Notes under the pieces: model-generated
What the model saw: only the letters and a program-made list of their open reading frames with translations
Database searches by the model: none
What the model was told of the DNA's origin: nothing
DNA from: DASWOJ01 sp964242415
GTDB lineage: Bacteria; Pseudomonadota; Alphaproteobacteria; Acetobacterales; Acetobacteraceae
Direction of reading: 5' to 3'
NCBI GenBank assembly: GCA_964242415.1
Contig: CAXTAT010000006.1
Coordinates: 124,001-188,000 of the forward strand
DNA: 64,000 nucleotides
Shown: piece by piece, positions 55,175 through 63,783 of the stretch
Numbering within the stretch: position 1 is the stretch's first letter
How the letters are laid out: every line of letters starts with the position of its first letter
Translations under genes and position numbers: made by a program

Positions 55175-55896
55175 TCGACCCGCACATACCCTTGCAAGCC
55201 TTGGCGGCGGTGCGGCCCGCTTTGCCGCTGCTCGGCACAATGCTGGCCTACGAGGCCGGGTTGCGCGTGCAGCGCCGATGCCGCGGAAACGCGCTGGCGA
55301 ACCCGGTGCTGCTCGCCGTCGCCCTGGTCACGGTGATGCTCAATGGCCTGGGCAGCCCGCCGGAGGAGTACTCGGCCGGAGTCCAGCCGCTGGCCCTGCT
55401 GCTTGCACCGGCCACCGTGGCGCTCGCCGTGCCGCTGCACCGCAGCCTGCCGCGCATCCGGGTGGCGCTGGCTGCGGTGCTTGCCGGGATCAGCGTGGGG
55501 CTTGTCACCGCAGCAGCCGTCGCGGTGGCCGTTGCCGGGTGGCTTGGCGCGCCAAGCCTCGTGGTTCACTCCATCGCGCTCAAGTCAACGACGGCAGCCA
55601 TTGCCATGGCGGTCGCCCCGCTCATCGGCGGCGACCCGTCGCTTGCGGCTGGACTGGCGGTGCTGACCGGGATCACCGGGGCAGTCATCTGCACCTGGGT
55701 GCTGGACGCTGCCGGCGTGCATGACCAACGTGCCAGGGGATTGGCGACCGGCGTCACCGCGCACGGCATCGGGACTGCGCGGATGCTGGCGATCGACGCC
55801 GAGGCCGGGGCCTTCTCCAGCCTGGGCATGGCTTTGGCCGGGTTCGCTGGCGGGATCGTGCTGCCGGTCGCGTATGCCTGGTTCGCCGTGGCTTGA
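55171..55896 (+). CDS. lrgB: LrgB family membrane protein
   Basis: 241 residues from ATG 55171, coupled to lrgA. Several hydrophobic helices and the diagnostic block SIALKSTTAAIAMAVAPLIG, then GGDPSLAAGLAVLTGITGAV and GVTAHGIGTARMLAID. LrgB partners LrgA in the membrane; related plant PLGG1 moves glycolate/glycerate, so substrate transport is possible here too. Confidence 0.88.
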   Translation: MIDPHIPLQALAAVRPALPLLGTMLAYEAGLRVQRRCRGNALANPVLLAVALVTVMLNGLGSPPEEYSAGVQPLALLLAPATVALAVPLHRSLPRIRVALAAVLAGISVGLVTAAAVAVAVAGWLGAPSLVVHSIALKSTTAAIAMAVAPLIGGDPSLAAGLAVLTGITGAVICTWVLDAAGVHDQRARGLATGVTAHGIGTARMLAIDAEAGAFSSLGMALAGFAGGIVLPVAYAWFAVA

Positions 55897-55936
55897 CGGG
55901 CGGGGCAGCCCCGCCGCCAAGCCCGCTCGTTGCCCC

Positions 55937-56287
55937 TTATCGGCGAGCGGTGTTGAGCGCCACGGCCGTATCGGTCCGCAGCACGACCCGGCCGTTCACG
56001 ACCGACAGGGCGCTCAACGGAACCGTCGCCACATGGCTGCCGTTCTCGAAGTACGACCCGACCATGATCTCCGCCGTCCGCCCATCGCTCCCCAGGCTGC
56101 GGACGCTGCCGACGATGTTGCCCTGCGGGTCGCGTATCCACTTCCCGACCGAAGTCGCGGTGACCGGCGATGGTGCAACATAGGCCGGGCCGGGGAAAGC
56201 CGGGCCAGCAAACGTCTGGGCCATACCCGCGCCGCTGGACGACAGGACCAGGGCAACCGCCAAGCCAGCCAACCGAGAATTGATCAT
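55937..56287 (-). CDS. Exported PRC-barrel-like domain protein
   Basis: 116 residues from ATG 56287-56285, with GGAGG upstream (a longer frame to 56323 lacks one). A signal peptide of about 25 residues (MINSRLAGLAVALVLSSSGA, then GMAQT) precedes a small beta domain: VGKWIRDPQGNIVGSVRSLG, followed by VATVPLSALSVVNGRVVL, the PRC-barrel pattern. Probably periplasmic. Divergent from the HxlR regulator, with an inverted repeat between them. Confidence 0.7.
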   Translation of the reverse strand: MINSRLAGLAVALVLSSSGAGMAQTFAGPAFPGPAYVAPSPVTATSVGKWIRDPQGNIVGSVRSLGSDGRTAEIMVGSYFENGSHVATVPLSALSVVNGRVVLRTDTAVALNTARR

Positions 56288-56305
56288 AGCAGCCTCCATA
56301 AGTTC

Positions 56306-56324
56306 AATGATGAGACTAATCATT
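56306..56324. promoter_or_regulatory. Inverted repeat AATGAT-N7-ATCATT in the divergent spacer
   Basis: Perfect 6-bp arms (56306-56311, 56319-56324) in the 76 bp between the PRC-barrel gene start and the HxlR gene start. Its position suits an operator for the adjacent HxlR-type regulator acting on both genes. Confidence 0.45.
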
Positions 56325-56363
56325 TAGGTTCAAAGATGCAACCCCTGCCCCTATATCCACTGG

Positions 56364-56882
56364 ATGCAACGAAGAGACTTCTCCCAAGCTCCGTGCCCGA
56401 TCGCCCGCACCCTTGACCTCGTCGGCGAGTGGTGGAGCCTGCTGATCATCCGTGAGGCGTTCCTCGGCGTGACCCGCTATGACGATTTCCAGCAGCGCCT
56501 CGGCATCTCCCGCAACGCGCTCACCGACCGGCTCAAGAAGCTGGTAGACGGCGGGGTGCTCACCCGGCGTCCGGTGGCCGAGGGGGCCAAGCGGGAGGAG
56601 TATGCGCTGACCGGCATGGGGGATGACCTCATGACCGTCGTGCTGGCCATGCTGCAGTGGGGCGACCGCTGGCTGGTGCTGCCGGGCAAGCCGCTCTCGC
56701 GCATGGTCGAGACCGCGACCGGGTGCGAAGTCGCAACGTTGCAGGTGATGTCGTGCGACGGCCGCCCGCTCAGCCGTGCGGAGATCGGGGTCGTTGCCGC
56801 GCCGGGCCATGGCGATCCGGCGCTGCAATCGGAGGCTGGGGCGGCAGTGGAACCCTCGATGGCATCACCGACCGCGCATTGA
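56364..56882 (+). CDS. HxlR-family winged-helix transcriptional regulator
   Basis: 172 residues. CPIARTLDLVGEWWSLLIIR (about 11-30), DFQQRLGISRNALTDRLKKL (helix-turn-helix, recognition around 48-60) and VDGGVLTRRP (wing) are the HxlR pattern, with Cys11 as a possible redox sensor. The C-terminal tail (about 120-172) is variable. Likely autoregulates with the divergent PRC-barrel gene. Confidence 0.88.
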   Translation: MQRRDFSQAPCPIARTLDLVGEWWSLLIIREAFLGVTRYDDFQQRLGISRNALTDRLKKLVDGGVLTRRPVAEGAKREEYALTGMGDDLMTVVLAMLQWGDRWLVLPGKPLSRMVETATGCEVATLQVMSCDGRPLSRAEIGVVAAPGHGDPALQSEAGAAVEPSMASPTAH

Positions 56883-56964
56883 GCCGGCGGCATCAGCCTG
56901 CCCAACTCGTATCGGAGCCAACTTAGGGCAGGGTTGGAGGCGCTTTAACCGGGCGTGCCGGCGC

Positions 56965-57065
56965 CATCATTGCAAGCAGCGCTTGCGGCGCGGCGATCCA
57001 AGGCCGGCTGGACGGCGGTGGCGGCCCCTGGATTGCCACGCCGCAAGCTGCGGCTCGCAATGACG
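56965..57065. repeat. Palindromic repeat, family B, copy B4
   Basis: CATCATTGCAAGCAGCGCTT at the left, CCTGGATTGCCACGCCGCAA and GGCTCGCAATGACGG at the right, inverted. Between the HxlR gene and the convergent exonuclease gene. Confidence 0.85.
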
Positions 57066-57141
57066 GCTGCGCGCTAAGTAGCTTGCAGGTATTCGCCCCT
57101 CCGCCTTGGGCGGAGGCATGGCTTGTCGCTTTGCGCCGGCC

Positions 57142-57924
57142 CTACAGGACCAGCGCTGTCTGCACCGGGTTTGGCAGCGCCGCGCCGCCCTGTTCGTCAC
57201 GCCGCTGCCGCTCCCGCCGCGCCGTGAAGGCCACATCCGCATTGCCGGCGGCACCCGCCAGCACCTGCTCCAGAGCCGCGTCGCCGAGGTCGGCCCACCG
57301 ACGGCCGCGCCACGGGCCGAACGGCACCTTGACCAGCAGAGCCGGCTCGTCCGACCAGGCCAGAAGCTGCTCCACGCCCGCCAGGTGCAGCATGTCGCGC
57401 AGGTGGTGCGCCGTCACATAGGCGTCCGGCCCGGCCCGGTGCGCGGGCAGGCCGCGGTCGCGGTCCAGCCCCTCCGGATGCCGCCAGTAGCGCAGGCCCT
57501 GGTTGGAGTGGGTCGGCGCGTCCGGCCACAGGCGCAGCGCGCACTTGTAGGTGCAGACCCAGCGCGCGCCGTTGGACAGGGCGGGGCGGCACCACCGCTG
57601 CTCGAAGGCCGCCCGGTGCGCCGCCAGGGCCAGGGGCACTGGTCCCGGCCAGGCTTGCAGCACCGGGGGCGCAACATCCTGCCAAGACCGCGCGTCCGCC
57701 ACATCCGCATCGATGAGGTGATGGATCGCCGAGGTCTGCGGCGAAATCGGGTGGTCCGGCTTTACCAGCAGGGCGTGCGGCCCTTCGCGCAACGCCCATG
57801 CACCGTCAGAGTCCAGGACCACGTCCTGCCAGCCGACCTCAACGACCCCGCCATCCGCAAAGCCCTGGCCGGTGGTCTCCAAGTCGATCACGCGGATGAA
57901 TCCGCCGGGAGGGATGCTGGACAT
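57142..57924 (-). CDS. 3'-5' exonuclease, DnaQ-like fold
   Basis: 260 residues. VIDLETTG (residues 12-19) holds the catalytic Asp/Glu of exonuclease motif I. QTSAIHHLI and AHRAAFEQRW mark motif II, and HRAGPDAYVTAHHLRDML the late Asp of motif III. The C-terminal region from about 195 (VPFGPWRGRRWADLGDAALE) resembles the small domain found after some DnaQ-type nucleases. Single-gene unit; no polymerase partner. It probably acts in repair or RNA processing. Confidence 0.8.
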   Translation of the reverse strand: MSSIPPGGFIRVIDLETTGQGFADGGVVEVGWQDVVLDSDGAWALREGPHALLVKPDHPISPQTSAIHHLIDADVADARSWQDVAPPVLQAWPGPVPLALAAHRAAFEQRWCRPALSNGARWVCTYKCALRLWPDAPTHSNQGLRYWRHPEGLDRDRGLPAHRAGPDAYVTAHHLRDMLHLAGVEQLLAWSDEPALLVKVPFGPWRGRRWADLGDAALEQVLAGAAGNADVAFTARRERQRRDEQGGAALPNPVQTALVL

Positions 57925-57999
57925 AATCTGACATATAATAGGCCGTCGCCGAACAGCAGCCGCCCGTGTGCAGATTTCCTTCGGCTACCTTCCCTGGGG

Positions 58000-59523
58000 C
58001 TATCCCGCGCTGCGGATCGCGGTAATGCGGGCGACGGTGGCGGTGGTGGAGAACCCGGCCATCAGCTCCGCCAGCCACACCCGGCCGCCCCAGGACTGCA
58101 CCTCATCCGCACCCACCACGTCGTCCAGCGCGTAGTCGGCGCCCTTCACCAGCAGGTCCGGCTTCAGGACGGACAGGGTCTGCAGCGGCGTGTCCTCCTC
58201 GAAGACCACCACCAAGTCCACCGCGGACAGGCTTGCCAGCACCGCGGCACGGGCGGCCTCCGGCTGCACCGGGCGGGTGGAACCCTTCAGGCGGCGCACG
58301 CTGGCGTCCGAGTTCAGCCCGACCACCAGGCGGTCGCACTGGCCGCGCGCCTGCTCCAGCAAGTGGACGTGGCCGGGGTGCAGCAGGTCGAAGCAGCCGT
58401 TGGTGAAGCCGATGCGCCAGCCCTTGCGCCGCCACCGCTCGACCTGCTCGGCGGCGATCTCACGCGATACCACCTTTCGCAACGCGCCGCCCTGCGGGGA
58501 CAGGGCCTGCAGCAGCTCCTCCTCCCGTGCGACGGCGGTGCCGATCTTGCCGACGACGATGCCGCCGGCGATGTTGGCCAGGCGCACGGCAACCCGCAGC
58601 TCCAGCCCGGCTGCCAGCCCGGCCGCCAGCGCCGCCACCACGGTGTCCCCGGCGCCGGACACGTCGTACACCTCCGCCGCCTCCGCCGGGTAGTGCTGGA
58701 TTCCCCCGGCGTCGGCCAGGGTCATGCCGTCCTCCGACCGGGTGACCAGCACCGCGCCGAAGCCGTGGGCGGCGCGCAGGGCCTGGGCGGCGTCGGCGAT
58801 CTCGCCCTCGGTCTCGACCGGCAGGCCGGTGGCCTCCGCCAACTCGCGGCGGTTCGGCGTGATGACGTCGGCCCCGGCGTAGCGGCTGTAGTCGGGACCC
58901 TTGGGATCGACCAGCACCTGCCGGCCCGACGCGCGGGCAGCGGCGATCAACTGCGCCGGGGTGTCACCGGCCAGCACGCCCTTGTTGTAGTCCGACAGCA
59001 CCGCGACCGAGGTGGCGGCCAGGGTGTCCCGCGCGATCCGCATCATGCGCTCGGCCAGCTTGGGCTGGATCGGCGAGGTGTCCTCGCGGTCCGAGCGCAG
59101 CAGTTGCTGGCCGGCGCTGACATACCGGGTCTTGACGGTGGTGGCCCGCCCGCCCTGGACCAGCAGCCACGGCTCGACCCCGGGCTGGCCGCCGACCAGG
59201 CCGGTGAGGTCGGACCCGGCCTGGTCGTCCCCGACCACGGACACGAAGGCCACAGCCGCACCCAGCGCCGTCAGGTTGCGGACGACGTTGCCGGCGCCGC
59301 CTGGCATGGCCAGCTCGCGCTCGACGGTCAGGATGGGAATCGGCGCCTCGGGGCTGATGCGCTCCACCGCGCCATAGACATAGCGGTCGAGCATCACGTC
59401 GCCGATCACCATGACGCTGGTGCGGGCGAGGCGGCGCACGGCGGCGGTCAGGGCCTCGATGGTGGCGTCGGCGTCCGGGGTGTCCGCGTCGGTGCGGCCG
59501 GGGCCGGGCGGGATGCTCTGCAT
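58000..59523 (-). CDS. hldE: Bifunctional heptose 7-phosphate kinase / heptose 1-phosphate adenylyltransferase
   Basis: 507 residues from ATG 59523-59521 (MQSIPPGPG); longer upstream frame is not needed. The N-terminal ribokinase-type domain (1 to about 330) has VIGDVMLDRYVYGAVERISP and, near 290, DVSGAGDTVVAALA (catalytic Asp). The C-terminal nucleotidyltransferase (from about 350) has GFTNGCFDLLHPGHVHLLEQ. It makes ADP-heptose for the LPS inner core. About 30 residues longer than E. coli HldE, at the N-terminus. No other heptose gene is next to it. Confidence 0.94.
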   Translation of the reverse strand: MQSIPPGPGRTDADTPDADATIEALTAAVRRLARTSVMVIGDVMLDRYVYGAVERISPEAPIPILTVERELAMPGGAGNVVRNLTALGAAVAFVSVVGDDQAGSDLTGLVGGQPGVEPWLLVQGGRATTVKTRYVSAGQQLLRSDREDTSPIQPKLAERMMRIARDTLAATSVAVLSDYNKGVLAGDTPAQLIAAARASGRQVLVDPKGPDYSRYAGADVITPNRRELAEATGLPVETEGEIADAAQALRAAHGFGAVLVTRSEDGMTLADAGGIQHYPAEAAEVYDVSGAGDTVVAALAAGLAAGLELRVAVRLANIAGGIVVGKIGTAVAREEELLQALSPQGGALRKVVSREIAAEQVERWRRKGWRIGFTNGCFDLLHPGHVHLLEQARGQCDRLVVGLNSDASVRRLKGSTRPVQPEAARAAVLASLSAVDLVVVFEEDTPLQTLSVLKPDLLVKGADYALDDVVGADEVQSWGGRVWLAELMAGFSTTATVARITAIRSAG

Positions 59524-59616
59524 GGTGCCCACGGCTAACGATCCCGGGGCGGCAAGGCAAGCGGGGCGTGACGTTTGCACGACAGGCGGCGGCGCTGTGC
59601 TGCTTTCATGCCAGCT

Positions 59617-60372
59617 CTATGCCTGCAGGTATCGCACCGTGTCGGCTTCCAGCACCGCGCAGGTCAGCCTGCCGCCGCGGCCGGCGCCGGTGTCGATGCC
59701 GAGCCGGTACGGCCGCAATTCCGGTTCGGGGTGCGGGGTATGGCCGTGCACGACCAGGGTGTCCGGCTGGTCGGGCAGCATCGGCGCCGGGCCGGGCCAG
59801 TCGAGGAAGCCCTCGCGTATCCATAGCAGGTCGTCCTCCGCCTGATCGGCCACAGGCACGCCCGGCCGCACGCCGGCATGGACGCAAAGCAGGCCATCGG
59901 TGGACCACAGCGGCAGCAGGGTCTCCAGGAATCGCACATGCGGCGGCGGCAGCAGCGACCCCCACTGCGCCACGTGGTCCCGCGGCGAGATGCCCCAGCT
60001 TTGCAAGCTGACCCAGCCGCCGTTGCGGAGCCAGTGGTGCGCGTCATCCGTGCTGCCGCTGGCCAGGACGTCCAGCAGCATCCGCTCGTGGTTGCCCATC
60101 AGGTTCACCGTCGGCAGGCCCGGCACACCCGCCAGCACATGCGCGACCACGCCGGCCGAGTCCGGCCCGCGGTCGATCAGGTCGCCCAGGTGGACCAGGA
60201 CCGCGTCCTCGATGGGCCGTGCGGCGAGGTCGGACGCGATGGCGGCATGCACCGCCTGCAGCCGGACGAGGTGGCCATGCACATCGCCCACGGCATAGAC
60301 GCGGTAACCCAGCGGCAGCCCGCGCATCCGGGAGTCGAGGCGTAGGACGGCAGCGGCGGCGGACGGGTTCAT
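59617..60372 (-). CDS. Metallophosphoesterase, serine/threonine phosphatase-like
   Basis: 251 residues. The phosphoesterase metal motifs GDVHGHL (29-35), GDLIDRGPDS and GNHERM are all present, with HAGVRP and GHTPHPEP completing the site. The order matches PPP-type bacterial phosphatases (PrpA/PphA, ApaH group). It removes phosphate from proteins or nucleotides. Divergent from the ABC transporter genes by about 80 bp. Confidence 0.88.
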   Translation of the reverse strand: MNPSAAAAVLRLDSRMRGLPLGYRVYAVGDVHGHLVRLQAVHAAIASDLAARPIEDAVLVHLGDLIDRGPDSAGVVAHVLAGVPGLPTVNLMGNHERMLLDVLASGSTDDAHHWLRNGGWVSLQSWGISPRDHVAQWGSLLPPPHVRFLETLLPLWSTDGLLCVHAGVRPGVPVADQAEDDLLWIREGFLDWPGPAPMLPDQPDTLVVHGHTPHPEPELRPYRLGIDTGAGRGGRLTCAVLEADTVRYLQA

Positions 60373-60456
60373 GTGCGCCTGCTTAGAGCAGCGCGAGCCG
60401 GCCCGTCACCCAATCTTGCCCTTGGCGGCCCGCGCGGACGCGCCTAATGCCCGGTG

Positions 60457-61224
60457 ATGAACGCAATAGCCGGCTTGAACGCGGGTGGAGGCTTGAACGC
60501 CATCGAGGTCGAGGGCCTGACCAAGCGGTACGGCGACGTGCTGGCCGTGGACGACATCAGCTTCGCCGTTGTGCCGGGCAGCACCCTGGGCCTGCTGGGC
60601 GGCAACGGCGCGGGCAAGACCACCACGATCGCCATGCTGCTGGGCCTGCTGATCCCCAGCGCCGGGCACATCCGCATCCTGGGGCACGACATGGCGCGGG
60701 ACCGGTTTGCGGCGCTGGCGCGGATGAACTTCTCATCCCCTTACATCGCCCTGCCGTCGCGGCTGACGGTGGCGGAGAACCTGCGCGTCTATGGCCACCT
60801 GTACGGCGTGCGCGGGCTGGAGGCGCGCATACGCGAGCTGGCGGCGCAACTGGACCTGGGGGGCCTGCTGAACCGCCCGTCCGGGGCGCTGTCGGCCGGG
60901 CAGAAGACGCGGGTGGCGCTAGCCAAGTCGCTGATCAACCGGCCCGACATCCTGCTGCTGGACGAGCCCACGGCCAGCCTGGACCCCGACACCGGGGACA
61001 TGGTGCGAAGCTGGCTGGAGCACTACCGGGCCGAGAGCGGCTGCACGATCCTGCTGGCGTCGCACAACATGCCGGAGGTGGAGCGGCTGTGCGGCCATGT
61101 GCTGATGCTCAAGCAGGGCCGCATCGTGGACAGCGGCGCGCCGGCGGAGCTGGTGGGCCGCTACGGCCGCGACGACCTGGAGCAGGTGTTCCTGGACATC
61201 GCCCGCCGCCGGGAGGCTGCATGA
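60457..61224 (+). CDS. ABC-2 type transporter ATP-binding protein
   Basis: 255 residues from ATG 60457 (a GTG at 60454 directly precedes it). Walker A GGNGAGKTTT, signature ALSAGQKTRVALAKSL, Walker B ILLLDEPTASLD and the switch His in LLASHNMPEV. Typical of drug/polysaccharide exporters. Its stop overlaps the permease start (ATGA). No ribosome binding site of note. Confidence 0.92.
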   Translation: MNAIAGLNAGGGLNAIEVEGLTKRYGDVLAVDDISFAVVPGSTLGLLGGNGAGKTTTIAMLLGLLIPSAGHIRILGHDMARDRFAALARMNFSSPYIALPSRLTVAENLRVYGHLYGVRGLEARIRELAAQLDLGGLLNRPSGALSAGQKTRVALAKSLINRPDILLLDEPTASLDPDTGDMVRSWLEHYRAESGCTILLASHNMPEVERLCGHVLMLKQGRIVDSGAPAELVGRYGRDDLEQVFLDIARRREAA

Positions 61225-62042
61225 ACCCGGCGATGTTCGGCCTGTCGGCCCGCCGCGTCTGGGGCCTGATGTACCGGCACTTGGCGCTGTACCGCCACTC
61301 GTGGCCGCGGCTGCTGGAGCTGATGTACTGGCCGGTGCTGCAGATGTGCATCTGGGGGTTTACGGCCAGCTTTCTGGTTGGCCGCAGCGGCGCGGCCGGG
61401 GGCAGCATTACGGTGGTCGCCGGCGCCCTGCTGGGCGGGGTGCTGCTGTGGGAGGTCGCGCTGCGCAGCCAGATGGGCGTGGCGATCAGCTTCCTGGAAG
61501 AACTCTGGTCGCGCAACCTGGGCCACCTGTTCGTCAGCCCGATCCGCCCGTCGGAAATGCTGGCCGCCCTGGTGGGGGTCAGCGTGCTGCGGATGCTGAC
61601 GGGGGTGCTGCCGGCCATCCTGATCGCGTTCCTGCTGTATGCGTTCAACCTGTTCGCCATGGGTCCGATTGTGGTGCTGTTCTTCGCCAACCTGATGGTG
61701 ATGGGCTGGTGGGTGGCGTTGGGCGTGGTCAGCCTGATCCTGCGGCACGGCGCCGGGGCGGAGGCGCTGGCGTGGTCGGTGCTGTTCGGGCTGACGCCGA
61801 TCAGCGCGGTGTTCTACCCGGTGTCGGTGCTACCGGCCGCCTTGCAGCCGGTGGCGCTGGCGCTGCCGTCGGCGCATGTGTTCGAGGGGATGCGGGCGGC
61901 GTTGCAGGGCGTTGTGCGGTGGGACCACCTGGCCTGGGCGTTCGGGCTCAATGCCGTGTGGATGGCGGCCGGCCTGTGGCTGTTCACCGCGCAGTTCCGC
62001 CAGGCCCGGCTGCGCGGCGCACTTCTCAACATTGGCGAGTAG
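61221..62042 (+). CDS. ABC-2 type transporter permease
   Basis: 273 residues, six hydrophobic segments (ELMYWPVLQMCIWGFTASFL, the ITVVAGALLGGVLLW helix, LTGVLPAILIAFLLYAFNLF, PIVVLFFANLMVMGWWVALG and others). LPSAHVFEGMRAALQG near the C-terminus is the ABC-2 signature. It pairs with the ATPase just upstream to export an unknown substrate. The next gene follows 12 bp later. Confidence 0.9.
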   Translation: MNPAMFGLSARRVWGLMYRHLALYRHSWPRLLELMYWPVLQMCIWGFTASFLVGRSGAAGGSITVVAGALLGGVLLWEVALRSQMGVAISFLEELWSRNLGHLFVSPIRPSEMLAALVGVSVLRMLTGVLPAILIAFLLYAFNLFAMGPIVVLFFANLMVMGWWVALGVVSLILRHGAGAEALAWSVLFGLTPISAVFYPVSVLPAALQPVALALPSAHVFEGMRAALQGVVRWDHLAWAFGLNAVWMAAGLWLFTAQFRQARLRGALLNIGE

Positions 62043-62054
62043 CTGGAGCGATTG

Positions 62055-62672
62055 ATGGGCACAAACCTCTGGCTGATCCGCCATGCGCTGGTGGCGGAGA
62101 ACGAGCGCGCGATGCTGTACGGCATCATGGACGTGTCGCTATGCCCTGATGCCCTGGTGGCGGACGTGCCGATGTACCAGTCCCTGGCCCACCGCCTGCC
62201 CCGGCCCGCCACCTGGTGCTGCACGCCGCTGTCGCGCACCCGGCGCACGGCGGAGGCCATCTTCGGTGCCGGCTATCCCCGGCAGGAGCTGCACGTGCTG
62301 CCGGGCCTGATCGAGCAGAACCTGGGCCGCTACCAGGGCCTGCCTCATGCCGAGTTGCCGCCGTTGCTGATCGCCCCTGCCCACCCCTTCTGGCCGCTGG
62401 CTGGCACCGAGCGTCCGCCGGGTGGGGAGAGCGTGGCCGAGATGCTGGTCCGCGTGGCCGATGCGCTGGATGACGTGGTGGCCGGGCATGAGGGCGAGGA
62501 CGTCGTGATCGTCAGCCATGGCGGCGCGATCCGGGCCGCCGTCGCCCATGCGCTGCGGCTGGACGCCGACCAGGCGCTGCACCTGTCGGTGCAGAACCTG
62601 TCGTTGACCCGGCTGGAACGCCTGGCCGAGGGCTGGCGCGTGATCTGCGTGAACGAGATGCCGGGCGTCTGA
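62055..62672 (+). CDS. Histidine phosphatase family protein
   Basis: 205 residues from ATG 62055 (TTG 62052 precedes it), with GGAG upstream. LIRHA (catalytic His10), SRTRRTAEAIFG, and VIVSHGGAIRAAVAHAL give the phosphoglycerate-mutase fold. LYGIMDVSLC is a variable insert. Similar to the CobC/GpmB-like phosphatases; the substrate is unclear. Immediately downstream of the ABC-2 exporter, so probably in the same operon. Confidence 0.85.
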   Translation: MGTNLWLIRHALVAENERAMLYGIMDVSLCPDALVADVPMYQSLAHRLPRPATWCCTPLSRTRRTAEAIFGAGYPRQELHVLPGLIEQNLGRYQGLPHAELPPLLIAPAHPFWPLAGTERPPGGESVAEMLVRVADALDDVVAGHEGEDVVIVSHGGAIRAAVAHALRLDADQALHLSVQNLSLTRLERLAEGWRVICVNEMPGV

Positions 62673-62723
62673 CCCAGCGGATCCCGAAGTGGCGGCTGCT
62701 GCCGGTTCGCCACCGGGGCACGC

Positions 62724-62819
62724 CGTTGCGGGCCGGCTGCGGCGTGGCAACCCAGGGCAGCCGGAGTCGTGCCTGCGGTTCCTGGGCTGCCACGCCGCAA
62801 GGGCGGCTCGCGTTGCCAG
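62724..62819. repeat. Palindromic repeat, family B, copy B5 (divergent)
   Basis: CGTTGCGGGCCGGCTGCGGC at the left and GGGCTGCCACGCCGCAAGGG...GCGTTGCCAG at the right, inverted, but with more changes than the other four copies. A partial family A arm (GGGAGAGGGCCGGG, 62834-62847) follows. Confidence 0.65.
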
Positions 62820-62944
62820 GGAAACGCCGGCACGGGAGAGGGCCGGGATTAAGCAGGAATCGACATAACGTGGTGCATCAAGACTCCTTGGTAACGCCAT
62901 AATCGCACGCTAGGATCATTCCAGAATGGCCCGGGGGATTCGGC

Positions 62945-63745
62945 ATGGTCCGATGGATGGTTGCGGCGGCGATGGCACTTCTGCCCGGCGTGGCGCGCGC
63001 GCAGGCGGAGCAGCAGGCGCTGGTGGACCGGGCGACCCTGGCGGCGCAGGAGATGGTGAACAACTTCAACGGACGGGATGCGCAGGGCGTGCTGAAGCAG
63101 GCGCGGGCGACGATGATCTGTCCGCAGGTGCTGCGCGCCGGGTTTCTGTTCGGCGGCCAGGGCGGCAACTGCGTGCTGGTGGCGCGTGACGGCGCCGGGT
63201 CGTGGTCGGCGCCGGCGTTCTATACGCTTGGCGGCGCCAGCTTCGGCTTCCAGGCGGGGCTGCAGGATGCCGAGGTCATGCTGATCATCATGTCCGACCG
63301 CGGCCTGCACGCGGTGCTGGACAGCCAGTTCAAGCTGGGCGCCGACGCGACCGCGACGTTTGCCGACCTGGGCGGCGGCGTGGAGGGCGACACGACGGCG
63401 GCGCTGCGGGCGGACGTCGTGGGCTTCAGCAAGGCGCGCGGGCTGTATGCCGGCATCACGCTGGGCGGCAGCATCATGAGCGCCCGGTCGGACTGGAACC
63501 AGATCTACTACGGCCGGCCGCTCGCGGCGCAGCAGATCGTGATCGGGATGGAGGGCACCAACCCCGCCGCCGACCCGCTGCGCCAGGTGCTGATGCGGTA
63601 TGGCACGCCGAACCAGCCGCCGCTGGCGCCCGCGCTGCCCGCGCCGGTGCCGCAGGGCTTCGCTCCGGGTCCTTATACGCCGGCCCCCGTGCCGGCGCGC
63701 CCGCCGGTGATGCAGCAGCCGCTCGCGCCGGCTGGGCGGTATTAA
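62945..63745 (+). CDS. SYLF-domain (Ysc84-like) lipid-binding protein, exported
   Basis: 266 residues, with GGGGGA before the ATG. A signal peptide of about 20 residues (MVRWMVAAAMALLPGVARAQ) is followed by the SYLF domain: ARATMICPQVLRAGFLFGGQ, APAFYTLGGASFGFQAGLQD, AEVMLIIMSDRGLHAVL, then AGITLGGSIMSARSDWNQIY. The tail (about 220-266) is Pro/Ala-rich. Envelope lipid binding is inferred from the family. Stands alone. Confidence 0.9.
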   Translation: MVRWMVAAAMALLPGVARAQAEQQALVDRATLAAQEMVNNFNGRDAQGVLKQARATMICPQVLRAGFLFGGQGGNCVLVARDGAGSWSAPAFYTLGGASFGFQAGLQDAEVMLIIMSDRGLHAVLDSQFKLGADATATFADLGGGVEGDTTAALRADVVGFSKARGLYAGITLGGSIMSARSDWNQIYYGRPLAAQQIVIGMEGTNPAADPLRQVLMRYGTPNQPPLAPALPAPVPQGFAPGPYTPAPVPARPPVMQQPLAPAGRY

Positions 63746-63783
63746 CTTCCCCTGCCTGGGGTGGGACGGCTACACCCTGCGCC

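Noticed and set aside
54259..55896. 545-codon frame crossing the N run
   Set aside because: It reads through 100 unknown bases; only the last 241 codons (lrgB) are supported.
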